DNA of 47,640 bases. Origin: Candidatus Paracaedibacter symbiosus. Its GTDB lineage: Bacteria; Pseudomonadota; Alphaproteobacteria; Paracaedibacterales; Paracaedibacteraceae. Below the pieces are notes generated by a model, which saw only the letters and a program-made list of their open reading frames with translations, was not told the origin of the DNA and did not search any database. Made by a program: the position numbers and the translations under genes. This document shows, one piece after another, positions 1 through 9,300 of the stretch. The DNA is taken from contig NZ_JQAK01000002.1 in assembly GCF_000757605.1 (NCBI RefSeq), positions 1-47,640 on the forward strand, written 5' to 3'. Every line of letters starts with the position of its first letter. Position 1 is the first letter of the stretch.

Positions 1-192
1 GTGGCCTCACACCATCATTATGCCAAATAAGAGAGGAGAAGGGATCCCTATTTTTTCCCTCCAAACAACTTGGCGACATTACCTAAACTATAGGAGGGGA
101 AGAGGAAGATTTTTACTCGTTTATGTTGTTAAAGAACTCAGTTAACAATTCAACGTTAACATTTACTAAAATAATTAGGCTTTATTTACCAT

Positions 193-527
193 TTAGTTTG
201 AATGAGGAAATGAGGTTCCCTGGTTTAGAATATCTAGATATTCTTTATAGACAAAAATCTTATGACGCTCTTTTCCAGTAATTTCTTTTATAATTCCCAT
301 TTTCTCTAAAGAAGTTAATGAACGCATAATAGTTGGTAAAGATAGGCTACATGCCTGCTTGATTTTGGTGGTGGTAGCAATAGGATGATGCTGTAAATAA
401 TTATATATATTCAATATTGCTGCGGTTGATTTATCCGAATTTTGGATAATACACATATCCTTATCAAAGAGCTTTATAATTTCTCGAGCTGTTTTAGTTG
501 CCTGGCTTGCTGTATCTATAACTCCTA
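193..527 (-). pseudogene. C-terminal part of Fic protein, out of frame with the catalytic part
   Basis: Reading on past the stop of the upstream Fic reading frame, but shifted by one base, gives GVIDTASQATKTAREIIKLF, then a winged-helix-like segment (TTTKIKQACSLSLPTIMRSL, then a short basic tail) and a stop. This is the usual C-terminal part of Fic proteins of this class, which carry a DNA-binding-like winged helix after the Fic domain. The two frames meet at a run of seven T (minus strand, about positions 530-536); eight T would restore one protein. The lesion is either a real frameshift or a homopolymer sequencing error. An internal Met can be read as a start near 456, but I do not think it is a separate gene. 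Confidence 0.75.
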
Positions 528-1256
528 TTAAAAAAATTTAATCCAGGCTTCCCAATCACCTGTTTCTCGTACAGATTGAAGATGATCATAATAGGCTTGC
601 CTGTTAGATTTAAAATATAAGCTTAAATAGAGGAGGGGTTGTTTAAGTATGCCCTCATTACACAGGATAAAAGTAATTAACAAACGTCCTAGCCGTCCAT
701 TTCCATCCAAAAAAGGATGGATGGTTTCAAATTGGACATGAGCTAACGCTGCCTTAATAAGAATAGGTAATTTAACATTTTCATCATGAAGAAATTTTTC
801 AAACGCCCCTAATGTCTCTATTAAATATTCTGGGGGCGTTGGCACTAATTGTGCATTGCCAGGACGAGACCCCCCAATCCAGTTTTGTGAGGATCTAAAC
901 TCTCCAGGAAGCTTAAGACTTCCTCGACCATTTGCCATTAACTTTTCATGGATCTCACGTAATAATCTTAAAGAAAGAGGAAGTTCTTTTAAACGCACCA
1001 AACCATAATTCATGGCAGCAACGTAACATGATACTTCTGTAACGTCATCAAGTGGTACACCCGGAGATTCTTGAGATTCAAATAAAAGTAAATCTGATAA
1101 TGATGATTGAGTGCCCTCGATTTGAGATGATAAAACGGCTTCTTTGCGAATATACATATATAAAAAAAGAGATGTATCTGGCAAAACCATACTCATACCA
1201 TCTAAACGTCCAAGAGCTATATTTGCTTGATCGAGCAAAGGATAAAGGTCACTCAT
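528..1256 (-). CDS. Fic/DOC family AMP-transferase-like protein (catalytic part, frameshifted)
   Basis: Fic enzymes transfer AMP or another nucleotide moiety to hydroxyl groups of target proteins, and some act as symbiont effectors or toxins. The catalytic motif HPFLDGNGRLGR lies at about residues 180-191, with His180 and the GNGR anion-binding loop intact. An N-terminal inhibitory-helix motif of the SxxxEG type (SSQIEG, about 43-48) suggests a self-inhibited enzyme. The listed start is an ATG, but the same frame stays open upstream to about 1352 and encodes typical family residues (ESYNAYVPQRLPPKPDLE), so the true N-terminus is upstream; a TTG at about 1360 would need a one-base correction in an A7 run at 1348-1354. 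The gene stops early at WIKFF because of a second one-base shift; its remainder is at 193-527. No toxin-type partner gene and no signal peptide are seen. Confidence 0.88.
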   Translation of the reverse strand: MSDLYPLLDQANIALGRLDGMSMVLPDTSLFLYMYIRKEAVLSSQIEGTQSSLSDLLLFESQESPGVPLDDVTEVSCYVAAMNYGLVRLKELPLSLRLLREIHEKLMANGRGSLKLPGEFRSSQNWIGGSRPGNAQLVPTPPEYLIETLGAFEKFLHDENVKLPILIKAALAHVQFETIHPFLDGNGRLGRLLITFILCNEGILKQPLLYLSLYFKSNRQAYYDHLQSVRETGDWEAWIKFF

Positions 1257-1352
1257 TTCTAAATCTGGTTTGGGAGGAAGTCTTTGAGGTACATAAGCAT
1301 TATAACTCTCTCCTCCAGCAGAGCATTTAATAAGTCGGCCAATACGATTTTT

Positions 1353-1798
1353 TTATCCAATAAGGTTTACGTTACTTAACATAAAATAACTAGCATTCAT
1401 GAAACATACAAGAAAATAAGTAACATAAAGGTATAATTTCGTTATTTAATCCGCCTGCTTTATATTTATAAGAGCTCCTGTAAAAATCTCTCAAAACTAT
1501 ATGCTCACTATATAAAGTATACTCTAAATATTCATCTATATAACCTCCAAAAAGTGTCAGAATAGTGCAAATTTTGGCTTATTGTCTACATCTGTAACTC
1601 AAAGTCTAAGAGTTTAAATTGGCGATTAGTAATTAACAAAGTTGTACTCTAAAGAGAATTGTTAGATGTTTTTTAAGATATTTATAAAAACCTTCATGTG
1701 AGACAAGACCCAGCAAAGCGAAGGTAAATGTTTACTCTTGGAATGCATAATCAAATAGGGGCGCTATTGATTAACCTAAAAGCCATGTCACAGGGCTC
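1353..1798. other. Intergenic, no gene recognised
   Basis: AT-rich sequence between the Fic and aegerolysin-like genes. I see no coding frame, RNA gene or mobile-element end that I can support. Confidence 0.5.
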
Positions 1799-2429
1799 CT
1801 AAATATCAGCCAGGAAATGGGCTTTCATTTCTAAGATAAACAAAACTACACTTTTATCTGCACGTGCCACACGCCTTTCTAAGTCTCTATCTCTATCACC
1901 AAATATTGAGGGCAAAAACGAAGAAGAAATACTATATTTAACAATAGCGTTATCTTCATTAGGGTAAGAACCACTCCCATCGCGATAAAGTTTTATTGCA
2001 TACCTTGAGTTTGTCCTTGGTTCTTCTAAGTTATAATCAGTTATTTCCCGTCTAAACGCATTTCTTCCATCCATCACAGGACTGCCATGTGGACTATTCC
2101 ATTCAAAATAGAAATCAGAGGTTGTCCCATAGCAACGATATCTCACCCATCCTGTCGCATCACCCAACACACCATGTGATTCACTCGCCCAAACTACCCA
2201 GCTTTGTGCAGGAATATCCTCGGGAGGTAACTTACTCCAACGCCCAGCTTCAAGAGCATAGTCAGTTCGATGAAGAGGATAGAGGGTTGGGTTTTCAAGA
2301 TAGACCCGCACTCTGAGATGCACGTGCGACCATCTCTTCTAATGTTCTGTCATGCATATAATCTGAGGAAACTGCCAAGTTTGTCCCAAGAATTAATGAA
2401 AATAATACACAAAAAAATTTGCAAGCCAT
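1799..2429 (-). CDS. Secreted aegerolysin-like protein (frameshift after the signal peptide)
   Basis: An ATG at 2429 follows AGGAGG (2435-2440) and encodes a signal peptide (MACKFFCVLFSLILGTNLAV, then SSDYMHDRT) before meeting a stop. The frame shifted by one base continues with VYLENPTLYPLHRTDYALEA, then GRWSKLPPEDIPAQSWVVWA, SESHGVLGDATGWVRYR and FYFEWNSPHGSPVMDGRN. This order (basic first strand, aromatic-rich middle, SES-G...TG turn, W-x-NP segment) resembles the aegerolysin family, small beta-sandwich lipid-binding proteins that often help form pores in membranes. Removing one G from the GGG at the junction would fuse both parts into about 209 residues. Family assignment is from memory of conserved patterns and is moderate. 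No MACPF-type partner lies next to it. Confidence 0.55.
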
Positions 2430-2440
2430 TTTCGCCTCCT

Positions 2441-3210
2441 GTGTATTCAGTAAATAGTATTTATAAAATTAAACTCATTTAATCCTTAAAAGATAAAGGT
2501 GAAAACTTCGCTCTTAGAACTTACATTTAAAATCGTAAGGGCAAGAAACAAGCATTTATCTAATCTTTATATTTAAGATTGAATTTTAGTAGTTATGCTG
2601 AGACTTTGCTTATATGGCCCTTATGGGAAAAATCTATTTTGGTTAATGCCATATCTCACATTGTACCTTAATGGATACGTTATTTAATTTACCCCACCAC
2701 AAAAAAATTAAGTGGATAAAATTTCATAAATATTTCAATTAGGAATGTTTGTTATAAGAGACTTTAAATAAGTAACTTTTTTTATTATTTCAGTTCATTA
2801 TGAGATTATTCTCAGAAACGATCTTTTTCAATAAGGGAGTCTGTTTCCATCCATGATGGCAGAAAATCCAAGTATCTGGGGTCTCAAAAACCTTTCTTGG
2901 AATATTTTTCTCATTTTATTAGTTTTCTATGAGTTTTGAGAATGAATGTCCCTAATTTATTAATAGAGAATTTGTCAAATTCAGAGGAAGAATTCACAGG
3001 TTTCAGAAGGGTAGTTCACACTCTATAATTTAACCAACTTACTAATTTTGACTGACCAAATTTTAAAGAAAGATTGAGTAAAAGACCAGTGCGTAAGCTA
3101 CACTTATGGCCCTGACTTTAATGCTGATGCGGTAGAAGTCACCGAGGAAAACGTAGCAGATGTTAAGATGATGAACGATTTTATGCCACAAAATGTTAGA
3201 CCTTTTCTTG
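2441..3210. other. Intergenic, probably decayed mobile DNA
   Basis: AT-rich stretch with no gene I can support. Near 3103-3237 a plus-strand frame stays open for about 45 codons (TYGPDFNADAVEVTEENV...), but has no start or ribosome site and abuts the IS256 relic, so it is probably part of the same degraded insertion. Confidence 0.4.
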
Positions 3211-3366
3211 ATCAGCTCTTTGCTGATGGTGTTTAAGCTTAACAAAGAAACTGAAAAAAGATGGCGGCGGCTGGATGGCAAAAACCAGTTGCCAAATGTC
3301 ATCTCTGGTGTCAAGTTTAATAACGGTTGTGAAGTCATCCCTAATGATACTAGACATGCTGCTTAA
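3211..3366 (+). pseudogene. IS256-family transposase, C-terminal remnant
   Basis: The frame reads ISSLLMVFKLNKETEKRWRR, then LDGKNQLPNVISGVKFNNG and a tail ending HAA. This matches the last fifty residues of IS256/Mutator-type transposases of the ISRm3 kind (LMVFKL...KxWRRLxGxNQLPxVIxGVKFxDG). The catalytic domain is missing and upstream frames are scrambled, so only the 3' end survives. Confidence 0.65.
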
Positions 3367-3480
3367 ATACTCTCGTCACCAACTTTTGTGAATATCTTGA
3401 GCATATATTATACCGAACACGAATATTCTACATAGATAGCTTCCTTAAAAGAAAAAATTATAAAAAAGGAGAATGCTAAA

Positions 3481-5556
3481 GTGAGCAAAAATACAAGACT
3501 AAAATTTAGTGCTAAATTTTCTCTGTTCTCAGCTCTTATCATACATAACATTTCCTTAGCTTTAGCCATGGAAAAGGATGATAGCCCTCAAATACATATC
3601 GACCATTCGCAAGCTTTATCCCAAAGAAGCAATGAAAATGGCTTTCTCAAGAAATTAGAAGACCTTAAGGGATCTCGAAAGCGCGCTCATCAACACGCCT
3701 TTTCAACTTCAGGAGAAGAGGGGCATGTGGAGCATTTAAATAACCCACAGGATACTAGCGTCATAAACACTGAAGGAGAAGAAATATCAGAAGAGGTTAG
3801 CAGTATATCTACAATCAGTTGTGTACCCCCTTTTGAGGCTTACTCAGAATATGAGAGAAAAGTAAGTGAAGAAAAAGATGAATTAATAGGACAGAAGATA
3901 ATTAGGCTAGGCGGCCATATTGGCAGAAAAAGAGAAATATGGGAAGAGGATAAGTCGATAAAAGATAAGGAAACTCCAGTAGGCCTTATGGTACATAATT
4001 TTAGCCAGATTCTTTATAGGGATGCTACCCAGGAAAGAAATATACCTTTAGAAAATGAAGATATTATTCTCTCTGATGTACTAGGTACCCTCCATACCCT
4101 TGCTGGTGAAATATTATCGCTTGGAATACCGCTTGAGAAAGAAGAATCTGAAGTTCTGTTTGGTAATATTCCTAATATCCTTGCTGCCCGCATTAGTTTT
4201 ATTTTGAAAAGAGGGCGAGGGCAAGCACGTTATATTCCTGCAGGATATTTATGGCTTAGCGATGAAGATGAGCCTGAGCCTGGTAATTCTGTTACAGTTC
4301 TAACCTCTGGATCAAGGCAGAGAGTTTATCCTTTCCTTACTTTAGAAGGCCTTGAAGGATATTATCATCGATATAAGGATCACTACTCTCGTAACGAATT
4401 GCCAACTATTAGATTAGATGCCGCAGGTGACCATACAGAACAAGGTCTGATTAAAAGACTAATGGGTCTAAAGGAAAAAAGAGATGTTATACAAGAAAAG
4501 CTTAACAAGGCTATTGAGAATTACGCCAACCTTGAAGATATCTCTTCAGGAGAAAGCTGTTTCCCCTCGAAAAAACTAAAAGAGCCTACATCAGAAGAAG
4601 CATTAATTCTCTATCTAGTATCAGGGCGTGAAATTTGCTCTAACCAAAAAAAGGAATTGGAACCTACATATTTTCATAGTTGTTATTATGATCTTATTGA
4701 GAGACTAAGCCCTTATCTTGCTAAATATATTCCTAACGTTATTCTTTGTTTTTCTTATAATAATTCTCTTGGAGATAAATCTATAATATCAAGCTCAACA
4801 AAAAGAAACTATTATTTACATTCGATCACCAATTTAGAGAAATCAAGGCCTATTGTTTGCCGTCATGCTAAATGGGGGGTATCTCGTCTACGTAAAGACG
4901 TTACCATTCTTCCCCCGCAAGAAGGAGATAACACATCTTTTAAAAGATATCAGTTACTAATAAAATTAAAGAAAGGAGTGGAAGAATTTTCCTATCCTTG
5001 TCTTTCCTTAGAAGAATTGAGGATTATAAAAGATGATTTTAAAATGTATTCAAAGGATAGTTATTTAGATGACTTTTTAAAATACCATAAAAACTCTTCT
5101 TTTCTATCTTATCTCTCCAGCTTAGGGAATCAAGGAAACATTCATGCTCAATATTTGGCTGCAAAAGGCTATTTTGCTAGCGGTTCTCTTTCAGAAGCAA
5201 AAGAAAAATTTCGCTCAATTTATCGCCTCCATGATTGGGACCGACGTAATGAAGATGTAATGGAAAGGAATATCGTTTCTAAGCATGAGAATATAATAAA
5301 ATGGAGCTTAGAGTGGTATGAATACCATGCGGGTAAATATTGGTTATCTTTAAGTTTTGTTGATAATAAAAAAGAACAGAAAGAATACAGAAATATAGTT
5401 ATTGATTATTTGGAATTACGTTTAGGGAACAGCTATGAGTATGGATGGGGAACGCAAAAGAACTTACATAAGGCAGAGAAATGCTATAAGAGGGCTTGTG
5501 AGGAAGCTGACAATAAAGGCAGGAAAAAAAATCTGAGAGGGGGTTGGAGAGAATAA
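3481..5556 (+). CDS. Secreted 691-aa protein with Sel1-like C-terminus, function unknown
   Basis: GTG start preceded by AAAAAAGGAGAA. An N-terminal signal peptide (hydrophobic FSLFSALIIHNISLALA, residues about 15-29) is followed by MEKDD, the same A/M-[DE] junction seen in other exported proteins of this window. Residues 30-540 are hydrophilic and match no family I recognise. The last 150 residues look like degenerate Sel1/TPR helices: GNIHAQYLAAKGYFASGSL at about 553 and LGNSYEYGWGTQKNLHKAEK at about 648, the latter a good Sel1 unit. Sel1 repeats mediate protein-protein contacts and are common in secreted symbiont proteins. It stands alone, with a hairpin 80 bases downstream. I infer an exported, possibly host-directed protein; its activity is unknown. 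Confidence 0.85.
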   Translation: MSKNTRLKFSAKFSLFSALIIHNISLALAMEKDDSPQIHIDHSQALSQRSNENGFLKKLEDLKGSRKRAHQHAFSTSGEEGHVEHLNNPQDTSVINTEGEEISEEVSSISTISCVPPFEAYSEYERKVSEEKDELIGQKIIRLGGHIGRKREIWEEDKSIKDKETPVGLMVHNFSQILYRDATQERNIPLENEDIILSDVLGTLHTLAGEILSLGIPLEKEESEVLFGNIPNILAARISFILKRGRGQARYIPAGYLWLSDEDEPEPGNSVTVLTSGSRQRVYPFLTLEGLEGYYHRYKDHYSRNELPTIRLDAAGDHTEQGLIKRLMGLKEKRDVIQEKLNKAIENYANLEDISSGESCFPSKKLKEPTSEEALILYLVSGREICSNQKKELEPTYFHSCYYDLIERLSPYLAKYIPNVILCFSYNNSLGDKSIISSSTKRNYYLHSITNLEKSRPIVCRHAKWGVSRLRKDVTILPPQEGDNTSFKRYQLLIKLKKGVEEFSYPCLSLEELRIIKDDFKMYSKDSYLDDFLKYHKNSSFLSYLSSLGNQGNIHAQYLAAKGYFASGSLSEAKEKFRSIYRLHDWDRRNEDVMERNIVSKHENIIKWSLEWYEYHAGKYWLSLSFVDNKKEQKEYRNIVIDYLELRLGNSYEYGWGTQKNLHKAEKCYKRACEEADNKGRKKNLRGGWRE

Positions 5557-5635
5557 GAAAAAAGATGGCACTTATTTAATCTGCATTTCTTTTGTATATG
5601 TCTTTGTTTTTAAATATTTAGTCACCTTATTTAAT

Positions 5636-5665
5636 CTTTATAGCAAGGTTTGCCTTGCTATAAAG
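5636..5665 (+). terminator. Perfect 13-bp hairpin, possible terminator
   Basis: CTTTATAGCAAGG, loop TTTG, CCTTGCTATAAAG: a perfect 13-bp inverted repeat 80 bases after the stop of the 691-aa protein gene. There is no clear U-tract on either strand, so it may be a rho-independent terminator of weak type, an RNA-stabilising hairpin or a transposon trace. Confidence 0.4.
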
Positions 5666-6107
5666 AGCAAGGGTGCCTGTAAAGCTTTAAATTCTGGCCT
5701 CACTTGCTGATTGTTTGAGAAAATGTATTAGTTCTGCTAAGAAATTGTCTGGTAAAAAATTTTCTATATTGTCAAGGCGGTTTTTGTGTAAATTTAGATA
5801 GTTTATTTGACTACCCTCTTAAGAAAAAAGGCTAGGAGTCTAATTTTTTTAGAAAATAAGGTATATAGCTTCTTTTTTACGCAAAAAATAGGCTTTACTT
5901 TTTATATTTATTTTTCCCAGGCAAGTTCTAAAGGTAATTTATATCTTCTCTCCAATTTTGCAGCATCGCCAAGTTTAAGGTAACTTTTCTTACAACTCCT
6001 TGCTAGTGTGTGCCACGAGGCGCTTGTTGTTTGCTAGTGGCTGCAAGAGCCACCGTGAAAGTGTCGACCCAGCATATCACGTATCGAATCTTGGGTGTAT
6101 GGAAGTA
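5666..6107. other. Intergenic; possible group II intron 5' remnant near 6008
   Basis: No coding frame is recognised. At 6008-6019 the bases GTGTGCCACGAG equal the first 12 bases of the group II intron that starts at 17838, followed by hairpin-rich sequence (GTGGCTGCAAGAGCCAC) up to the IS5-type terminal repeat at 6108. It could be the 5' end of a truncated intron, but the match is short. Confidence 0.3.
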
Positions 6108-6360
6108 AGAGGCTGTCCAAAAAATATTCTTAGGCAAGTCGCCGAGTCATGATATTGATCATGGCCAATTTTATCCAAGCTTCGCTAGAAGTTGTCAAAG
6201 TCTCATAATCTTTGCTGAGCCTTCTATACTTATTTAACCAACCAAAGGTTCTTTCAACAATCCCCCGCCATTGAACAATTTTAAAGGTTTTTCTCGGCCT
6301 TTTAATAATTTCTAAGGTGCTCTTCAACGTTTCTATCACCCAATCCAATAAAATATATGA
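6108..6360 (-). mobile_element. IS5-family remnant (transposase C-terminus plus terminal repeat)
   Basis: Positions 6130-6348 encode 72 residues ending in RGIVERTFGWLNKYRRLSKD and WIKLAMINIMTRRLA, the C-terminal signature of IS5 (IS427-like) transposases, including the conserved Glu of the DDE triad within VERTF. Just outside lies AGAGGCTGTCCAAAAAA (6110-6126), a typical IS5-type inverted repeat. The 5' two-thirds of the gene and the other terminal repeat are missing. Confidence 0.7.
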
Positions 6361-6393
6361 GGGTGCCGTCTATATGTGATGGTACCGACGTAA

Positions 6394-9300
6394 TTATAAA
6401 ACCTTTTCCAGTATTTTAATAAGATCAGGTTTTCTTTTGTCTAGAATTATTTTAATTAGAGGGTGCAACCATTTATCTTCGTCTAGAATAGCGTCTTCCT
6501 TTTCTCTATATAAATTCCAGAAAAGAACAAATTTATCACAAACATCCATTCTTTTTTCCACTGGAACTACAAGCAGGCAATCGAGGAGATCCTCCCAGAT
6601 ACTTCGGTCTTTTATAACTGTATCAAGCAAACACCCTATATAACTTGCAAATGTTTCAGGTTGAGAAGGATTTACTTTACCAAAAGCTTCTATAATCCTA
6701 GCCTTATACTTTTGTTCCATCTCAGGTGAGATCAAGCGTGCAATAACCTCTGCTAATTTCTTTGGCTCAGAAGGATTTAGATTACAAAAAGCTCTTACAA
6801 TTATAGCATTATACTTAAAGTCCAACATAGAAGATGAGAGCAGAGGTACTATAATCTTTGCTAATTTCTTTGGCTTTGAAGGTTCCAAATTACAAAAAAT
6901 ATTTATAAACATACTTATATCGATTATATCTATCTTATCTGCTAGCAAAGGAAAAATGTCCTCTATAGTCATATGAAGTCGGGAAGGCTCTATTTCTTTA
7001 CCGAAGAAAACTTTGCTATTAGTATTTATAAGATTCTCCAAGCTATATTTCTTCTTCTCAGGTGGTGACAAAGGATCGATATCTTTCTGAAGCCTATAAA
7101 TTGGAGGAGATTTTGCTTCTTTTACAACAAAAAAAGATTTAATAATCTCGGCTTTCTTAATCTCATCCATTTCAGAGGTAAATTGAGATTTAATTAAGCT
7201 TATAGATTGAGAAAGTTGCGAAAGTTCTGCTCCACAAAAAGCTTCTATAAGTTTAGCGAATCCATATGCACTCATCTCAGAGGTAATCAAGGAACGAATG
7301 CTGTCTGCAAATCTTTGAGGTTCGAAAGGATTTACTCTGCAAAAAGCTTTGATAAAATTGGCCTTTCCATATCTACTATCTATCCCCTGCTTGAGTAAAA
7401 ATTGAATGGCGTCTACAAAATCATAGAGTTGAGAAGGATTCACTTTACCTAAAGCTTCTATAACTTCACCCCATTCATAATCATCCTCTATCTTAGTTGT
7501 AAACAAGGGCAAAATGCTATTTACAAACTTTTTAGGGTCGCAAGGGTTTACCCTAAAAAAAGAAATAATAAGCTGATTTTTTCCACATTTATCCGTCGTC
7601 ACTTGGTTGAGCAAGGATTGTATGGCGTCTATAAATTCAGAGAGTTGAGAAGGACCTATTTTACCCAAACCTTCTATAAGACTCTTCAATTCATATTCAC
7701 TCCTCTCAAGTGTGAACAAGGGGCTAAGGGTTTCTACAAAATCAGAGAGTTTAAGAGAGTCTACTTTACAAAAAGCTTTTATAACATCACCCAGCTCACT
7801 TCCATCCATCTTAAGTGTAAACAAGGGCAGGATACTGTTTGCAAACCTTTTAGGCTCGGGAGGGTTTACCTCGCAAAAAGCTTCAATGATATCAACCCAT
7901 TCATATTCACCTGTCTTGTGTGTGTACAAGAACATGATTGCTTCTGTAAAACTAGAGTATCTGGAAGAGTTTATTTTACAAAAAGCGCTTATGATTTTGG
8001 CTTTATCAAGCACACTCATTTCTTTTTCCGTTTTATGCATGAGCTGGTTAATATCTTTTAGAAGTTCAGGGAGCTTAGAGGGTTCTTCCAGCTTACCTAG
8101 GGCCTCAACCATCAGCCCGATTTCGTAATAAAGATCACGGTAAAGGTATTTATCTGTCCACAGAGCTTTAAAGCTATTTACAAACTCTACGTCCTTCCAG
8201 GAGTCAATTTTAGCGCATAGATGAATAATCTTATTAGTTTCTTTATTTGGTAAATCCAAGGAAAATATGAATGGCATAATTTTTTTTATTTTCTTGCATA
8301 GCTTTGGATTAAGGTTAATCTCTCTTGATTGTAGCTCATCATCAATTATGTTTCCTGTCCGGAGTATTTTTTGCGGCTGGTCAGCTTCCTTCCAAGCTAA
8401 TCTCTCAAGAATCTTGCTTCTTAAGGATCCTAAAGGATCACTTAAAAGCATTTGAAGAGTATATAATCCAACCCGCAAATTGAGCCTTTGTTTTGCATTC
8501 AATTTCTCATTTTTAAAAAGGCGTTGGATATGTGTATCAATTATTTCTAAATTGGAATGAAGAGATGAACCTTCTTTATACCATTTATCAAATTCTTCAA
8601 ATTTTAACTCTTTAATCCTATCTTCATTAAAAGACATTCTATACATATCAAAAAAACTTGATAGCATTCTACTGAAGAGATTAACAAGTTTCTCTAAATT
8701 CTCTTCTTTTTCCTGTTCTGTTCTTAAGACCAGTTGCACGAGACGATGGATAGAAAAAGAGGACCCATTATTTTTAATAAGAGAAAAAATAGTGAGGTCT
8801 TCAAAAACAGTATCTAACTCATCTTTATCTGTCACTAAGGATAAAAATGAAGCCTTTAAAAGAGAATCTGGGTCAAGATAGGCAAAATAGGTTAATAATT
8901 GATTTGCAGTATCACTAATTAGATTTTCAGCCATCTTGAGAGTTGTCAAAATGAGGTACTCATGGTTAATTGGCTTTTTACTCTTAGAATAACGAAAGTT
9001 TGGTTGCAGGAGAGCTATTAACTTTTGTCTAAATTCATCATAATAATCATTAAAGTTGTATTGTGTCTCGCCACTTCGCTTACGAATGATGTAGGCTGCA
9101 GCATGGGAGAGGGCCAGCGGCAAATTACCAAGTTCTGTGGCAACTTGTGATGCTTTTTCTTCATTGTCTGGGTTTCTCTCTATTTTATTTTGGCTTGCCA
9201 TATTAATAGCTTTAAATAAGTAATCAATTGAATCTTGCGGTTGGAACACATCCAGTCGCAGAGTAGAGTGATCCCATCCTTCCTGAATTCGAGAAGTAAT

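Noticed and set aside
3063-3338. Minus-strand frame of 91 residues
   Set aside because: It is antisense to the IS256 transposase remnant, whose plus-strand residues match a known family.
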